A DNA stretch of 64,000 bases from Selaginella tamariscina (taxonomy: Eukaryota > Streptophyta > Lycopodiopsida > Selaginellales > Selaginellaceae): NCBI GenBank assembly GCA_003024785.1, contig PUQB01000557.1, positions 62,001-126,000 on the forward strand. Reading direction: 5' to 3'. The notes beneath the pieces were generated by a model. The model was not told the origin of the DNA. It searched no databases and worked only from the letters and a program-made list of their open reading frames with translations. Positions 51,155-62,605 of the stretch are shown piece after piece. Numbering within the stretch: the first letter of the stretch is position 1; every line of letters begins with the position of its first letter. Position numbers and translations under genes: made by a program.

Positions 51155-52840
51155 AACAATGCTCTTGAATTATCTGAACTAACAATTAGAAATGAGCATG
51201 TACATATTCATATATATTGATATGCACGTTTATGATAGTTACACACACTGTGTGTGCATGCATGTGCACTCGTGGTTTATTAACGACTTGCAGGATTTTA
51301 TGGGAATAGTCAAGAAAATAGATTAAATTTGGAATCACGGGTTTAAAAGCTGGAGCATGCCGTAGAGGATATGGCAAGATGTACACATGCACATGCACAC
51401 ACACACACATAGGGCCCAAGCGCACTGGTGGTTAAGTTTTAACACTCTTTGTTATGCACTATCATTTCTATGGTTAATTTTATTTTAATTTTTACAATTA
51501 ACTTTTAAAGGTTAACATTTAAATTTAGGCATTAAATTTTATTATCTACCTTTATTATAAGGGTGCTTTGTATTATTAAGAGGGTTTTTACATGGTGCAT
51601 TTTTTAATAATTTTACATAACTAGGTTGTAATTGATTTAATATGATAAGTATTTATATTTCATGTATATATATATATTTAAATCTAGCTTAGAAATGTCT
51701 ATTCTTTGTGAACAAAATTTTAAATTAATCTAAACCCTACATTATGTGGGAAATAACATAAGTTAAATGTAGTTGTAAAATAAATACTCCATAGTACAGT
51801 TTATACTAAAAATATTGAGTATTTATCTTATAACTCAATAATACATCATTTGCTAATATTTAATCAAATTAAATATTATTATAGTGCGAAACAATTATTT
51901 AAAATTAGCTATAGCAACACGTAATAAATTTAATAACCAAATTAACTATATTTTTTATAAAACTAATCAAATTAACCACCGGTGCATGTGGGCCCATATT
52001 TAATTATTTGTATCACACATGCAAACACAACCACACAAACACACATATACGCTTGTATCATACATACACATCAAGCGTACTGTATATAGAATATATGTGT
52101 TTATATATATTACATACATGAAAAGGATTAAAAGGTTTACCATTTTTATTAAGACAATTTATAGGGATTATAAATATATTATATATATAAACTTTTGCTA
52201 TGGTTGAGATCCAAGCTAGTTGTACCAAAACCAACGTTTGAAATCTTAATACATGTTTAATTAAGGATATAATTGTTTATGTTTATATTATATTTAAATA
52301 AATTAAAAATGTTCTTTGTTAAATTGTTGCTTTGATAGAGTATAATGTACTATGAAACAAATATTTAATAAACTATAAAATACTTAATTATATATTCAAT
52401 AATATTATGTATTTATATTTATATATTTTATTCAATACAAATGCTCCTTTTATGAACAATAATTTCCAAAGAAAATATTATATACATACGACAAATCTTA
52501 GTTAGTTTTAAATAGAGAATATTCTCTACGGTACGAATGGATTAAGAAATGCATCTAGGATTTAGGTTTTGTAATTTTGTTTCCTCACCGCTTGTGATTA
52601 GGGTAACAAGATGAATGAAGGAAGATGGAGTTGATTCAAATATTGAAAAACTCTGAAATAGATAAAAATTCGTTCAAGTAAGAGGAAGAAAGGTGGCTGT
52701 AGATGAAATACTAGCAAAATTAAATCCATGACTTTGGAATTACAATCGATGAATCAATTAATTTTTAATTATTATATAAGAATATTATTTAACATTTCAT
52801 TAATAATGAGACTATATAACCTATATTATATATATGTATT
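51155..52840. repeat. Repeat X, copy on the 3' side of PP2C-NTPase copy 2
   Basis: It matches 290-480 (left part), 4655-4760 and 5000-5400, interrupted by the MITE at 51412-51995. The part at 52530-52840 has no clear partner. No gene is seen. Confidence 0.65.
51412..51995. mobile_element. 584-bp MITE with 24-bp terminal inverted repeats
   Basis: The ends 51412-51435 (GGGCCCAAGCGCACTGGTGG, then TTAA) and 51972-51995 are inverted repeats matching at 20 of 24 positions. ATA flanks both ends (51409-51411 and 51996-51998). The paralogous repeat near 4795-4812 reads CACATAGACAATTATTTG without the element, an empty site. The interior is AT-rich and non-coding. Confidence 0.85.
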
Positions 52841-52897
52841 CCTCCGTGTGGAATATAAGGTATATAACTAGAATATTATATTGATGTTCATGCAAAA

Positions 52898-55800
52898 TCA
52901 AAATCCGCGTCTGCGATAAGAAAAATGGTTACATGTATCTTTCACTACTTGGACCTCTGCTTGGGTGAAGGCCAGTTTGATATTCTCATTGTCCAGCACA
53001 AGAGTGATCTTGAGCTTTCCAGGGGCAACCTTTTGAAGGACCACTTGGGCAATCCCTCCAGTACCCGGAACGGATCAAGCACAAAGCAGAGATAAACATC
53101 TGGAACCCAATCCACTCCGGGTTCCATCTCCACAAGATGACCTCCGTCCTTGACAACAGCTCCCTCCACCCAAGAGAATACGTAGTTCTCAGGAAAGTGA
53201 AGATGATGGAAAAGCCAACACTCAAGCCAGTACCATCAAACACGATCCTCCCTGCTGCACTTGAAGTGGAGAAATCCTTGGCCATCCACTGTAGAAATGT
53301 GCACCTGGGCTGCTCATCAAGAAGAAGTCTTAAGTTTCAGCCCGTCGCTCATTGGTAGCAGACATTGTTCATTGTTCTCCAACAATGCACTCGTAGACTT
53401 GGACAGGACTTTCAGCTGCATCGGGCACTTGTCGTCCTCCAGGAGATCCTTGAAGATGGGCATGTCTTCTAATACCCCCTTGTACTCCTTCCACATTCTC
53501 AGGAAGCAGAAGGGAACCAAGTCATAGTTTTTGGACGACTTGGTGGCCTCAGCCCGTTCCTCCGGCTGAACCGGTCGCATCCATTCGATAGATGTGACTC
53601 CGTGCATGTTCTCATAAGCCTTGCGAACCAGGTATTCGTCACAGATAGCCATACACGCTTCCTTCTCACCAGTACCCAGTCTCGCTAGGCCCGACTCAAC
53701 CACTTCCCGGACTTCAGCTTTGCGCCAATCTTCGAAGACACTAGGGCCTCCTCCCAACACGGAATGCTCGAAGAAACCCCAGCCGATGGTAGCCCGGCAA
53801 GCCCTTGACGAGGACGCAATGCTCTTGCAGAAACTAGTCACCTCAGGGACACCATCTTCCGTGGTGGATAACCTTTTTCAATGTACTCTGCCGCATCTCG
53901 CAGGTTGACGTCCCTCGACAGCATCACCTCCAACATAGAGACCAAAGGCGTGAACCTGCCTTTGAACCTCTCGAAGACACAAGTCCTCATAAAGTCTGCT
54001 TCATCCTCGCTCATCTTTCTCAGCAGCACCTGCTCACTGTACTGGATTGCCTCGTCTGCTGTGTGCCAGCATCCCTGGCAAACACTTGTACAATCTTGTT
54101 GTCGTAATGCTGTATTTCTCAAGCAATTCACGGTCGCCAGCAGCCCCGGAGAATACAACTCTGCTACCAAGTTCCTGGAAAAAGGCTCCCAGTGCTCTTG
54201 CCAACCCCAAGCCCACAAAGTCATCCCTCTCACTGAAGCACCCGTGTAAAGCCATCCGGCATTGCTCAATGTCGTCTATCACACAAACGGGCATCTTACT
54301 AACAACTGAAGTAAACCCCTCCAGCCTCCAGTGATCACGGAGCTTATCCTTCTCCTTGCAAATCTTGGCCAAGTAGATTTTGAACACGTCTCCTGCTTCG
54401 CCAATTGGTGTACCATCTGAGTAGACTAACGCCCTGCATGCCGCCTGTAGCACCAGCCACTGCCTGCCACTCAGCCTGTGTCTGCAGTACTCGTAAATCC
54501 TCATCCTCGCAGCCAGCAGCAGCTCCATTTGGTCTCCAACCGTAGAGGAAGGGAGCGAGTATGAATATGAATGATTTCGTCGGCCATCTGGCCTAATCGG
54601 TTTAAGCAAGCCCGAAAGAACCTCCGTCACCAAGTACTCAAAGTCAGATGATCCCCAGTGCTCTTCTGATTTGCGAGCAGTCAAGTACAGGCCACCTTTT
54701 CCTCCCTTGCTACACAAGTATTTGTAAAGCAGCCTTGTCTTTCCAGAACCATGTCCACCCGCAAGCATGACCATAGAATTTTGCATCTTTTCTTCTAAAA
54801 TTTGGAGGACACCCAAGTTCTCCTCAATCTCATCCCCCAGATGACTGAGGAGCAAACATGGCTTGCCTTCACAGCTCACAACTTGTGCACCACCCTTGTA
54901 CTTGACAAGACTCAGTTTCCCACTGGCATAGTCGTCAACACCTGCTTTACTTCAACTGGTAGCTCAAAGTCTGGCTCTTCCGTCTTCTGCCTCCTCCACG
55001 AATTATTATTGAAGAAGTCTCGTGCAGCATCTCCTCGAGCTTACTCTTCAAGGCATCGTCATCTAGCCCACTAAAGTATCTCTCTCCTCCCATCTTCTGC
55101 AGCCTAAGCAGGACCGATAAAATGTGGTTTTCCGGCCTACCAAAGAAATAGAAGGCCTCAGATATCACTTTGACTGCGATGCTTGAAGTGAAGGTCAACA
55201 CTTTGTCGGCCCACGACTTGTGGTCCCAAAAAGCAACAGTCGAGTCATCCACAACGAGTGACACCACCACCGTTATGTCATCTTCCTTCCATCCATTACG
55301 CCCCAGCAGCACGAGGATCTTGGCCAGAGTTTGTGGAGAAGCTCCATCTCGAGCAAGGCCACTGGACACTACCACCACCTGCTCCAGGGTCCTGCTATCG
55401 AAGAGCCCGTCGGTTGCACAGATGACAATGTCTCCTGACTGAACCGGCACCTTAAGCACCTCACCGAGCATGACAGGGTCCATGGCACAAGATTTATCCC
55501 GGGGTCTCTGCGAATTGCAAACCTGGTAAGGAAAATTGATGCCAGCCGTCTGGAAAGTGGACTTGGCAAGCAGCTTGCCATTCCGAATGACCAAACAGCC
55601 AGAGTCGCCCATGTTTGCAATGTGGAGAACGTTCTTGCCGTCTGCCAAGCCTCCGGCAAGTAGCACTGTCGACGAACCAATAGACTTCGTTTGCCGCGTA
55701 GCCTCCTCCATCACCTTGAGCAAACCATTGTCTTCGTCCTTGAGATGTGGCTTCAGAGCCAGAATTTCCTTGCACTTGGTCATCAGCTCCCTTGCAAAGT

Positions 55801-55942
55801 CGCCTGCATCGATGCGTTCTTCTGTGTACCAGGAACCCACGCCATCGGCAACCCCAACCCAGTCGCTGCAAAGTACGCATCCTCGCTGCGCCTGTCCTGG
55901 TTCTTCGATTCTGCAGCTGCTGCTGACCATAGGAAAGTCCAT
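52898..55942 (-). CDS. PP2C phosphatase / P-loop NTPase fusion gene, copy 2
   Basis: About 1,015 codons from near 55942 to a TGA at 52898-52900, with no obvious intron. An unbroken 331-codon stretch (55942-54947) holds nearly the whole PPTC7-like PP2C domain: [89 protein letters not shown]. The next open stretch (54879-54034) holds GGHGSGKT (about 54750), CVIDDIEQC (about 54272, some 155 residues later) and VVFSGAAGDRELL. The C-terminal third runs through FKGRFTPLVSMLEVML, FCFLRMWKEYKGVLEDMPIF, WMAKDF and VDWVPDVYLCFVLDPF, and is not recognised. Private one-base deletions lie near 55013 and 54936 at the junction, and others near 55880, 53870, 53330 and 53170. The PP2C should act on phospho-Ser/Thr. 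The NTPase has a STAND/AAA-like look, and the GRF segment recalls Crinkler/RHS-type NTPases; that comparison is weak. No transit peptide is clear. Confidence 0.75.
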
Positions 55943-57155
55943 TGCTCGCTCCTAAACCCTAGCCCTAATTCGTTTAAACCTATAGTCTAGGGCCATTGAA
56001 TTTGCACCAGCCCTTAACATATATATCTATCTAACACAAAAAACGGCTCAGAAAGTACAAAAGCACTATTTGAATTAGTTTTAAAACTTAATTAAATTTT
56101 TTATTATCCTGTGTTAAGTGGAGTACGAGTGAAATTGGCTTTGAATTTTACACTTGTTAATATATCATAATATTTTTTAAGATCACATAGGCTTATAATT
56201 AATAAACTTAAATATTCTTTTAATTTACAAAGTATTCAAACTGTGATTATTAATAATACTCAGAATTTCAAATTAGCAATAATTATTCATAAATCAACAT
56301 TTTTCAAATTTAAAATGAAACTTAAATATTGTCAGATATTATTATCATCGTGTCATTATACTTATTTTTGTTAGCTTAATATAGTTATTAGTTTATCTTT
56401 TAGCTTTTGAAATTTCAAAGTCACTTTTTGTTCTAGCATGTTCTTCTTCGTAACGGTGTAATGATATTTTTTTTTTTTTTACTTATTTATTAATATTTTA
56501 ATAATTAAAATACCAAAGACGTGTGTAAACTAGTATATGTTTTATCTATTGATGTATTTTCACATTTAAGTTAATTTTCATGGCTAAGCCTAAATTTGGT
56601 TGAATGCACAAGCTACATAAAGGAGGTCTTCAATAAGGAGGCGACAACAATAAAATACTGTTGATTCTTTGCTCCAAGTTGTTGTTTCTACAGCTGTTTC
56701 AATTGATGGTAATATTTGTGTGGTATTTTATTATATATATATATATATATAAAATTTTAATTATATGCAGAAAATGGAAGTCAATAGGGCATTCCAATTG
56801 ATTCTCAAAGTTCTAGATAATGCTCAACAAATAACTATGTTAACAATTCAAACAAAATTAACACACCTTTTATCAATTCATGTCAATAAAGTATCCTTGA
56901 ACATGGAGATTCTCCTTCTACTCCTACACCAGCGAGTATTTCACAAGAGGAAAGAAAGAGATTGGACAGAGCAAGATATGAGAGTTGTTATTGATGCAAT
57001 TGAAAATGGAGAGTGAGTATCCGAGTTGCAGCACATACTCACAACCTTCCAGTAGTATACTTTGTATGATTGGGTTAATGGGCTTGTTCTTAAGAAGAAG
57101 AAAGGTATTATATATTTAACTTTCATTATATATATATATATAAATGATATATATA
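55943..57155. other. Spacer with one weak open frame
   Basis: The 5' leader of copy 2 contains AAACCCTAGCCCTAATT, shared with copy 1. A frame open at 56765-57016 after a TGCAG acceptor-like site ends RDWTEQDMRVVIDAIENGE. It shows no family I recognise and may be a gene scrap. The remainder is AT-rich. Confidence 0.4.
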
Positions 57156-57666
57156 GGGTCGATTCGCACTTGCACTTATACTTAGAGATAAGAGTCAAAA
57201 AAGTGCACTTAAATTGCTCTGCACATGTATCTAGGAGATAAGGGTGGCTATTAAGTTAAATTTTAAGTGTGAAAAATTTAAAGTTGTTTGCTCCGCACCT
57301 ATTTTAAATTTAATGGCGTAACCCTTAAAATTTAAATGTTTTAGAAAAGAAAAAAATCAAATTTAAAACCACCTCGGAAGGTGATATTAAATTTAAGGGG
57401 CACTTATAAATTATTCCAAAAGATTCTTGTGAAGATTCTTTAAGGGCTAGGTTTATGGTTCGCGGCAGCCCAGATTTTTGGCCTGCCCCGGGCGGGTCCG
57501 GGGATTCGGGTGCCGAAGAACGGTCCCCCCGGGGCGGCTAATCGAACCCACCGGCGCTTGATCGGCTAATGTTAGGGGTGGCAATTGCAGAGGACCGCGC
57601 CGTCTCCTCCTACCCGCTCACTTATTTATATTGGAATATTTTTTATACACTCCAATGCGGTACAGG

Positions 57667-57993
57667 ATGAGCTGGATTCAACTTGTTCGATCCTCCACGC
57701 CGGAATACTGCTAGGCTTCCTTCAATGGGATGGGTTGCTTTGAGATTTCAAGGCAGAGAATCCAGGTGTGTGCGTGTGCGTGCGTGTGTGTTGGAATATA
57801 ATAAGCTTTGCTGCTCTCAGGCGTTTGGTTATTTCATTGTCACTTGGAAGGACATGCTACCTGGGGAATGCAGACGACTTTCATTGTTCAGAATGGGAAG
57901 AAACCCGGCCAAGTTGCCTCCCCCACCGAAGGATCTTCCAAAATGCTAAGCATAAACAAACACTATCTACCAGAATTGGAAACGTTTTGGTAG
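57667..57993 (+). pseudogene. Captured multicopper oxidase 3' exons
   Basis: Two exon pieces (to 57765, and 57821-57993) around a 55-bp GT-AG intron. They read NLFDPPRRNTARLPSMGWVA, LRFQ, then after the intron GVWLFHCHLEGHATWGMQTT with the HCHxxxH copper motif, and end with TAG at 57991. One extra base before the intron breaks the frame. This is the C-terminal cupredoxin of the laccase/ascorbate-oxidase family. Confidence 0.8.
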
Positions 57994-58053
57994 GAATATA
58001 TGTATATTGGTAGGAAAGTTATGTGTATATGTATTCATGTATATAAAGAGAAC

Positions 58054-58159
58054 CTGCACGAACCAATGTTTATTCGGCCACCATCAAGACTTGTCATCGC
58101 AATATTAAATCCCTGCCCTTCTTTGCCAAGTAAGGCACACGTACATCTTCCAAAATTAC
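58054..58159 (-). pseudogene. Captured acyl-CoA dehydrogenase exon
   Basis: Between an AG acceptor and a GT donor the minus strand reads VILEDVRVP, then after a small deletion LLGKEGQGFNIAMTSLDGGR and INIGSC. This matches the middle beta-domain to alpha-domain passage of acyl-CoA dehydrogenases, closest in feel to the isobutyryl-CoA type. Confidence 0.75.
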
Positions 58160-58199
58160 CTGGACTATATATATAATATATAGAGTATGTTTGTCTGTA

Positions 58200-58203
<4 letters not shown>

Positions 58204-58256
<53 letters not shown>

Positions 58257-58265
58257 TGTGTGTGC
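58204..58265. repeat. (CT)n(GT)n microsatellite
   Basis: About 25 CT units then six GT units, inside the Pack-type element. Confidence 0.95.
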
Positions 58266-58324
58266 GTGCTTGCATGTAGCAAGTAAATATATGAATGTGT
58301 CTGTTATTATGACAATATACCGCA

Positions 58325-58434
58325 GTTGTTGGTTGAGAACGCCATCCCAACTTATTTTCAAGCCGACCAAACGAAAGTCCATGTGTACCCTGTCCCACTT
58401 TCTTCTTTGCTCGTCGTTTCCGTATCTACAACAA
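58325..58434. other. Exon-like fragment of unknown origin
   Basis: A segment of higher complexity is open on both strands: minus RYGNDEQRRKWDRVHMDFRL, plus LLVENAIPTYFQADQTKVHV. Splice-like AG and GT dinucleotides occur on each side in either orientation. The parent gene was not identified. Confidence 0.35.
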
Positions 58435-58504
58435 CAAATATGTGGCATGTGTACGTATGTGCATACATATACACACATAACATACATAAACATACTTGTC
58501 AATT

Positions 58505-58730
58505 AAAGAAGAACACATGTTATGAATGGTGAGATAAGCAGTTGTGCTTATATCACCATATGCCAGTGTCTCCATCGGGACATACGAGCTTCGGTATGCT
58601 GTGTGCAGATGCAGATACTACCTTGATTTTCATATTGTTTTGCACTCCATATGCTACTGCATTTACAAGCTCCTCTTCTGTACTTGGAAATAGTACGTGG
58701 TAATATATTGTGCATGTGTGCGCATGCGTG
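58505..58730 (-). pseudogene. Captured gulonolactone oxidase-like FAD-binding exon
   Basis: The minus strand reads FPSTEEELVNAVAYGVQNNM, KIKVVSASAHSIPKLVCPDG and DTGI, then with an indel ISTTAYL. The (S)HSIPKLVCPDG...IST box is the N-terminal FAD-binding part of plant L-gulonolactone oxidase-like proteins. Confidence 0.75.
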
Positions 58731-59637
58731 CGTGCCTGTGTGATGATACCCATGAGATATGCATGCCAACTATGTTATATAATGAATATGCCAGTGTTTT
58801 GAAGTCATAAATGCAACCATTGAATTGTTTAGCTGTCTATTTCATTCTCATGGAACAATATGCAATGCTGAAGATCAAGGGTGTCAGAGGAAGAGCAGGG
58901 CACTCTAATCAGGGCGGCAATCAGGCAGCAAGCGGGGAGGAGGAGATGACGCGAACTCTAGGCCTCAATTGAGACCGAGGCGGACTCGGTGCTGGAGGTG
59001 GAGCTCGGGGCCCAAGTTTAGGGCGTGCCAATCCGGGAGCTCCACAAGCTCCACGCGGGAATCCCGCACCTCCACGAGCTCCTAGAGCTGGGCGTGTGAA
59101 TCCCATGGCGCGCGAAGCTGGGCGTGGCAACCCTGAACCACCAGCCGCCAATCGAACTCCTCTCTTCTCTGAATTTGAATTTGAATTTAAATTTGAATTT
59201 TGAATTTTAAGTAAACTTTAAAGATGAAATGAAAACATATTCGGAGATGAAAACATTAACAAAATTTAAGTGTTTTATGTACGAAGAGACACGCATTTAG
59301 GGTTAAAATTTGAGGATAAATTCGCTATCATGTGCGAACACAACAAGTCTTAAAATGTGTAATTAAATTTCAAAAATCACTTTAAATTTTTTATGTGCGA
59401 ATATACAAACCGTTAACTTTTTAATTGTTAGCACTTTAAATTTTTAAGTATAAGTGCAGGTGCGAATCGACCCATACACATTAATTGTGTGAATTTAGAT
59501 TTAGGCATGGGTGCCCTCTACAATTAATTGTGCAATGGGCATTACGGAGACAATGCCAAGGATGCGGTGTTACCCTCTCACAACTGCTTTGCATCGTAGG
59601 GGTGCTAATTGAGGCTAAAGGTGTCCCATTAAAAAGT

Positions 59638-59849
59638 TGTTAGGCACCACTATGTACAAACTAGAGACCCTCACAAAACCACCCGACCTCCCCAAGTTGT
59701 CTCTAGTCTCCACACCCTACTCTCCCCAAAAGGCTTCCAAATTTTAGTGTGTCCTTAATTCTCCCTTAGATCTAGGTATAGCTCCTTAGGAATATTCTAG
59801 CTTATACCTTTTGGGGAATATTCTTTGATTTGTTATATGGGTCATAACA
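59638..59849 (-). mobile_element. 3' LTR (possible extent) of the Ty3/gypsy element
   Basis: On the minus strand a purine tract (positions 59851-59860) directly precedes TGTTATGACCC, as a polypurine tract precedes a 3' LTR. TAACA at 59638-59642 could be the matching end, giving only about 212 bp. The LTR may instead run on toward 59480. The 5' LTR lies outside the window, so neither end can be tested. Confidence 0.45.
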
Positions 59850-59893
59850 ATCCTCCCCCATTAGCAAGTCCTTGTCCTCAAGGGCAGTATAAC

Positions 59894-61324
59894 TTACTCA
59901 ATTGGTCCTGTATCATTAGCCTCGTACATCCACAAAGAATCTACCCGGGACTCGTTCCTTGTGAGTACTCTCTTTAACTGGCTAACGTGAAACACTGGGT
60001 GCACCCTCACTCCTTCTGGCAGCCGTAGTCGATATGCCACCTTACCGATACGCTCCAGAATCTCATAAGGACCTGAGTACCTGGGAGACAACTTATCATT
60101 GCGTCCCTTCCGTAAGGCCACAACTGTGTTCCGCCTTACATGTGTGGCAAATACCACTCGGAGATATACATAATCCCCCACCTGGAACTCTCGGAAGCTT
60201 CTGTGCTCATTAGCAAACTTGATAGCTCGGCTCTGAGCTGCTTGTAAGTTCTTCTTGCACAAACTCTGAATGTTTTCAAGTTCAACACTCAGATCTTTAG
60301 CTTCCTCATCCATGTTGCCTTGAGCCTTCTTACTTGCTAAACCGAGCTCAAAAGCTGTCTTGGGATGTCGTCCAAACATAGCATAGTATGGACTCATTCC
60401 AATGCCACTGTGCTGGCTGTTATTATAAGCAAACTCGAGTAATGGAATATACTTATCCCACTGACCTTCCTTCTGGTTAATAGTGCACCTTAGCATATCT
60501 TCCAGAACTTGGTTCACCCTCTCTGTTTGCCCATCTGTTTCGGGATGATCTCCACTACACAGCTTAAGCTTCACTTCTATGCACTTAGAAAAGCCTCTCC
60601 AAAAGCTAGAAGTGAACTTGGAGTCCCTATCACTTACAATATCATCTGGAAATCCGTGGATAGGAAATACATGTTGTAAATACATCGTAGCCAGCTCGGA
60701 TGCATTCACATTCTTCCCCAAGGGAACTAACTTGACAAACTTTGTCAACCTGTCCACAATGACCCACACCTGTTCATTCTGCCTCTGTGTCCTTGGCAAA
60801 TGGGTGACAAAGTCCATAGAGATACTGCCCCATCGCCTGTCTGGAATAGGCAATGGTACTAATAGCCCACCTGGTTTCTCCCTGGGCACCTTTACTTGCT
60901 GACACTTGTCACAAGTCCTGCAGTACTCTATGATATCAGCTTTCATATTCCTCCAGTAGAACCTCCTCTTGATCAACTCATACGTTTTCCTCCCCCCAAA
61001 ATGACCAGCCTCCGGGCGATCATGATGAAAATATAGTACCTGGTTGATCAAATGGTCCACACGAGGAAGGTACACACGGCCATTGTAGTACAAAACCCCA
61101 TCCTGAAATGAGAATGGTGGCTCTAGCTGTCCTTTGAGCTCCTGCACCTCGGCGTCTTGTGCTTGAGCATGTTGAACTACTTGGCTAAACTCACTGACCG
61201 TCCTTGTTAATGCATTACATAAGCGTGTTTGGAATTCTCCCACTACTGTGGCTCTCCTAACGCGTGACAAAGCATCTGCCACCACGTTAGTCTTTCCCGC
61301 GATGCTCAATAGGAAATTCGCCAA
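59894..61324 (-). CDS. Integrase (with RNase H tail) of the Ty3/gypsy element
   Basis: A 476-codon open stretch. It begins at the RNase H end ([10 protein letters not shown]), followed by the integrase zinc domain (HHDRPEAGHFGG, CRTCDKCQQVK), the DDE core (SMDFVTHLP, VSDRDSKFTSSFW, HPETDGQTERVNQ) and the GPY/F C-terminal part (YSGPYEILERIGKVAYRLRL, VHPVFHVSQLK). It ends with a TAA-type stop near the polypurine tract. A frameshift at about 61300 separates it from the RNase H body. Confidence 0.93.
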   Translation of the reverse strand: MANFLLSIAGKTNVVADALSRVRRATVVGEFQTRLCNALTRTVSEFSQVVQHAQAQDAEVQELKGQLEPPFSFQDGVLYYNGRVYLPRVDHLINQVLYFHHDRPEAGHFGGRKTYELIKRRFYWRNMKADIIEYCRTCDKCQQVKVPREKPGGLLVPLPIPDRRWGSISMDFVTHLPRTQRQNEQVWVIVDRLTKFVKLVPLGKNVNASELATMYLQHVFPIHGFPDDIVSDRDSKFTSSFWRGFSKCIEVKLKLCSGDHPETDGQTERVNQVLEDMLRCTINQKEGQWDKYIPLLEFAYNNSQHSGIGMSPYYAMFGRHPKTAFELGLASKKAQGNMDEEAKDLSVELENIQSLCKKNLQAAQSRAIKFANEHRSFREFQVGDYVYLRVVFATHVRRNTVVALRKGRNDKLSPRYSGPYEILERIGKVAYRLRLPEGVRVHPVFHVSQLKRVLTRNESRVDSLWMYEANDTGPIE

Positions 61325-61907
61325 ACTCCATGAGCTTAACCATCCAGCGAGCTTGCCGAGAGTTTAACTCTTTCTGTGTGAACAGATACACCAAAGGCTT
61401 GTGATCTGTAAACACCTTGAAACTTGCACCATAAAGATAGTGCCTCCAAACTCGTAATGCATTAACAATAGCCAGTAGTTCTTGCTCATACGTTGAGTAC
61501 CGTTGCTCTGCAGGATTCAAAGTACGACTCTCATAAGCAATAGGCCTTCCCTCTTGCATAAGTACAGCTCCAATGGCCACTCCACTTGCATCACACGATA
61601 CCTCATAAGGCTTAGAGGGATCTGCAATACATAAAACTGGTGCACGTACCAAAGCTTGTTTCAAAGCTTGGAAACTGCTCTCCTCTGAAGCACTCCATGC
61701 AAAGGGAACGTCCTTCCTTAGCAACCTAGTTAACGGAGAAGCTTTCTTGGCATAATCCTTGACATACCGCCGGTAATAACCAGCCATGCCCAAGAAACTC
61801 CGTAACTCTTGTGCATTGCTAGGAACTGGCCATTGCTCCACCACTGCCACCTTCTGTGGATCAGTCTTCACTCCACTTGGCGTCACAATGTGACCCAAAT
61901 ACTCCAC
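61287..61907 (-). CDS. RT end and RNase H of the Ty3/gypsy element
   Basis: It starts with the RT connection ([35 protein letters not shown]), then RNase [63 protein letters not shown]. Catalytic Asp and Glu positions are kept. Frame breaks at both ends join it to RT and integrase. Confidence 0.92.
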   Translation of the reverse strand: MEYLGHIVTPSGVKTDPQKVAVVEQWPVPSNAQELRSFLGMAGYYRRYVKDYAKKASPLTRLLRKDVPFAWSASEESSFQALKQALVRAPVLCIADPSKPYEVSCDASGVAIGAVLMQEGRPIAYESRTLNPAEQRYSTYEQELLAIVNALRVWRHYLYGASFKVFTDHKPLVYLFTQKELNSRQARWMVKLMEFGEFPIEHRGKD

Positions 61908-62605
61908 TTCGCACTGAGCAAATGCACATTTGCTCTTCTTTGCATAGAGCTTGTTTCCCTCAGCAATTGAAGAACTCTCCGCAAATGCTCCACATGCTCC
62001 TTCATATTCTTACTGTAAATAAGAATATCGTCGAGGAAGATCTCCACAAAGTCATGCAAGTAGTCACCAAACACCTCAGTCATCAACCGAGTGAATGTGG
62101 CTGGGGCATTTGTTAAGCCAAATGGCATAACAGTGAACTCAAAATGCCCGAAGCTAGTGTTGAAAGCAGTTTTGTAGATATCTGCCTCCTTCACAGCAAT
62201 CTGATGATACCCGCTGCGCAAGTCTATCTTGGTGAACACTCTGGCTCCACCGAGATGATCCATGATAGTATCCACACGTGGCATGGGCATCCTGTCCTTC
62301 ACTGTTTGCTTGTTGAGAGCTCTGTAGTCTATGCACATCCTCATGGTGCCATCCTTCTTCCTGACAAGCAATACTGGTGCACCAAATGGAGACTTGCTCG
62401 GTTGTATGAAGCCATATTCCAATAGCTCCATCACTTGTCTCTTAACCTCTTGCTCCTCAGCATGGCTCAGTCGGAACGGCTTACGGTAAATGGCTTTCGT
62501 ACCCTGTTCCAACACAATCTCATGCTCCACACCTCTTGCAGGTGGTAAGCCATGAGGTAGCTCAGGAGGGAAGACATCAGCAAATTCCTCAAGGACAACT
62601 TGCAC
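61883..62605 (-). CDS. Reverse transcriptase of the Ty3/gypsy element
   Basis: A 240-codon stretch with [15 protein letters not shown], the [19 protein letters not shown] entry, [43 protein letters not shown] and the catalytic FLDDILIYS (YxDD box). The frame shifts shortly after the thumb begins. Confidence 0.93.
   Translation of the reverse strand: MQVVLEEFADVFPPELPHGLPPARGVEHEIVLEQGTKAIYRKPFRLSHAEEQEVKRQVMELLEYGFIQPSKSPFGAPVLLVRKKDGTMRMCIDYRALNKQTVKDRMPMPRVDTIMDHLGGARVFTKIDLRSGYHQIAVKEADIYKTAFNTSFGHFEFTVMPFGLTNAPATFTRLMTEVFGDYLHDFVEIFLDDILIYSKNMKEHVEHLRRVLQLLRETSSMQRRANVHLLSAKWSIWVTL

Larger units (their letters stand above)
57156..59473. mobile_element. Pack-type TIR transposon carrying captured gene fragments
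   Basis: The ends 57156-57184 and 59445-59473 are 29-bp inverted repeats with a single mismatch, starting GGGTCGATTCGCAC. ATA flanks both sides (57153-57155 and 59474-59476). The 2,318-bp interior has no transposase. It does hold exon pieces of a multicopper oxidase, an acyl-CoA dehydrogenase, a gulonolactone oxidase-like flavoprotein, an unassigned exon-like piece and a Gly/Arg/Pro-rich GC segment, on both strands. The 3-bp flank and GGG start are compatible with PIF/Harbinger-like movement, but the superfamily is not proven. Confidence 0.85.

Noticed and set aside
58921..59151. Minus-strand Gly/Ala/Pro/Arg-rich frame
   Set aside because: It lies inside the Pack-type element and is low in complexity. 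It may be captured sequence, but there is not enough to call a gene.
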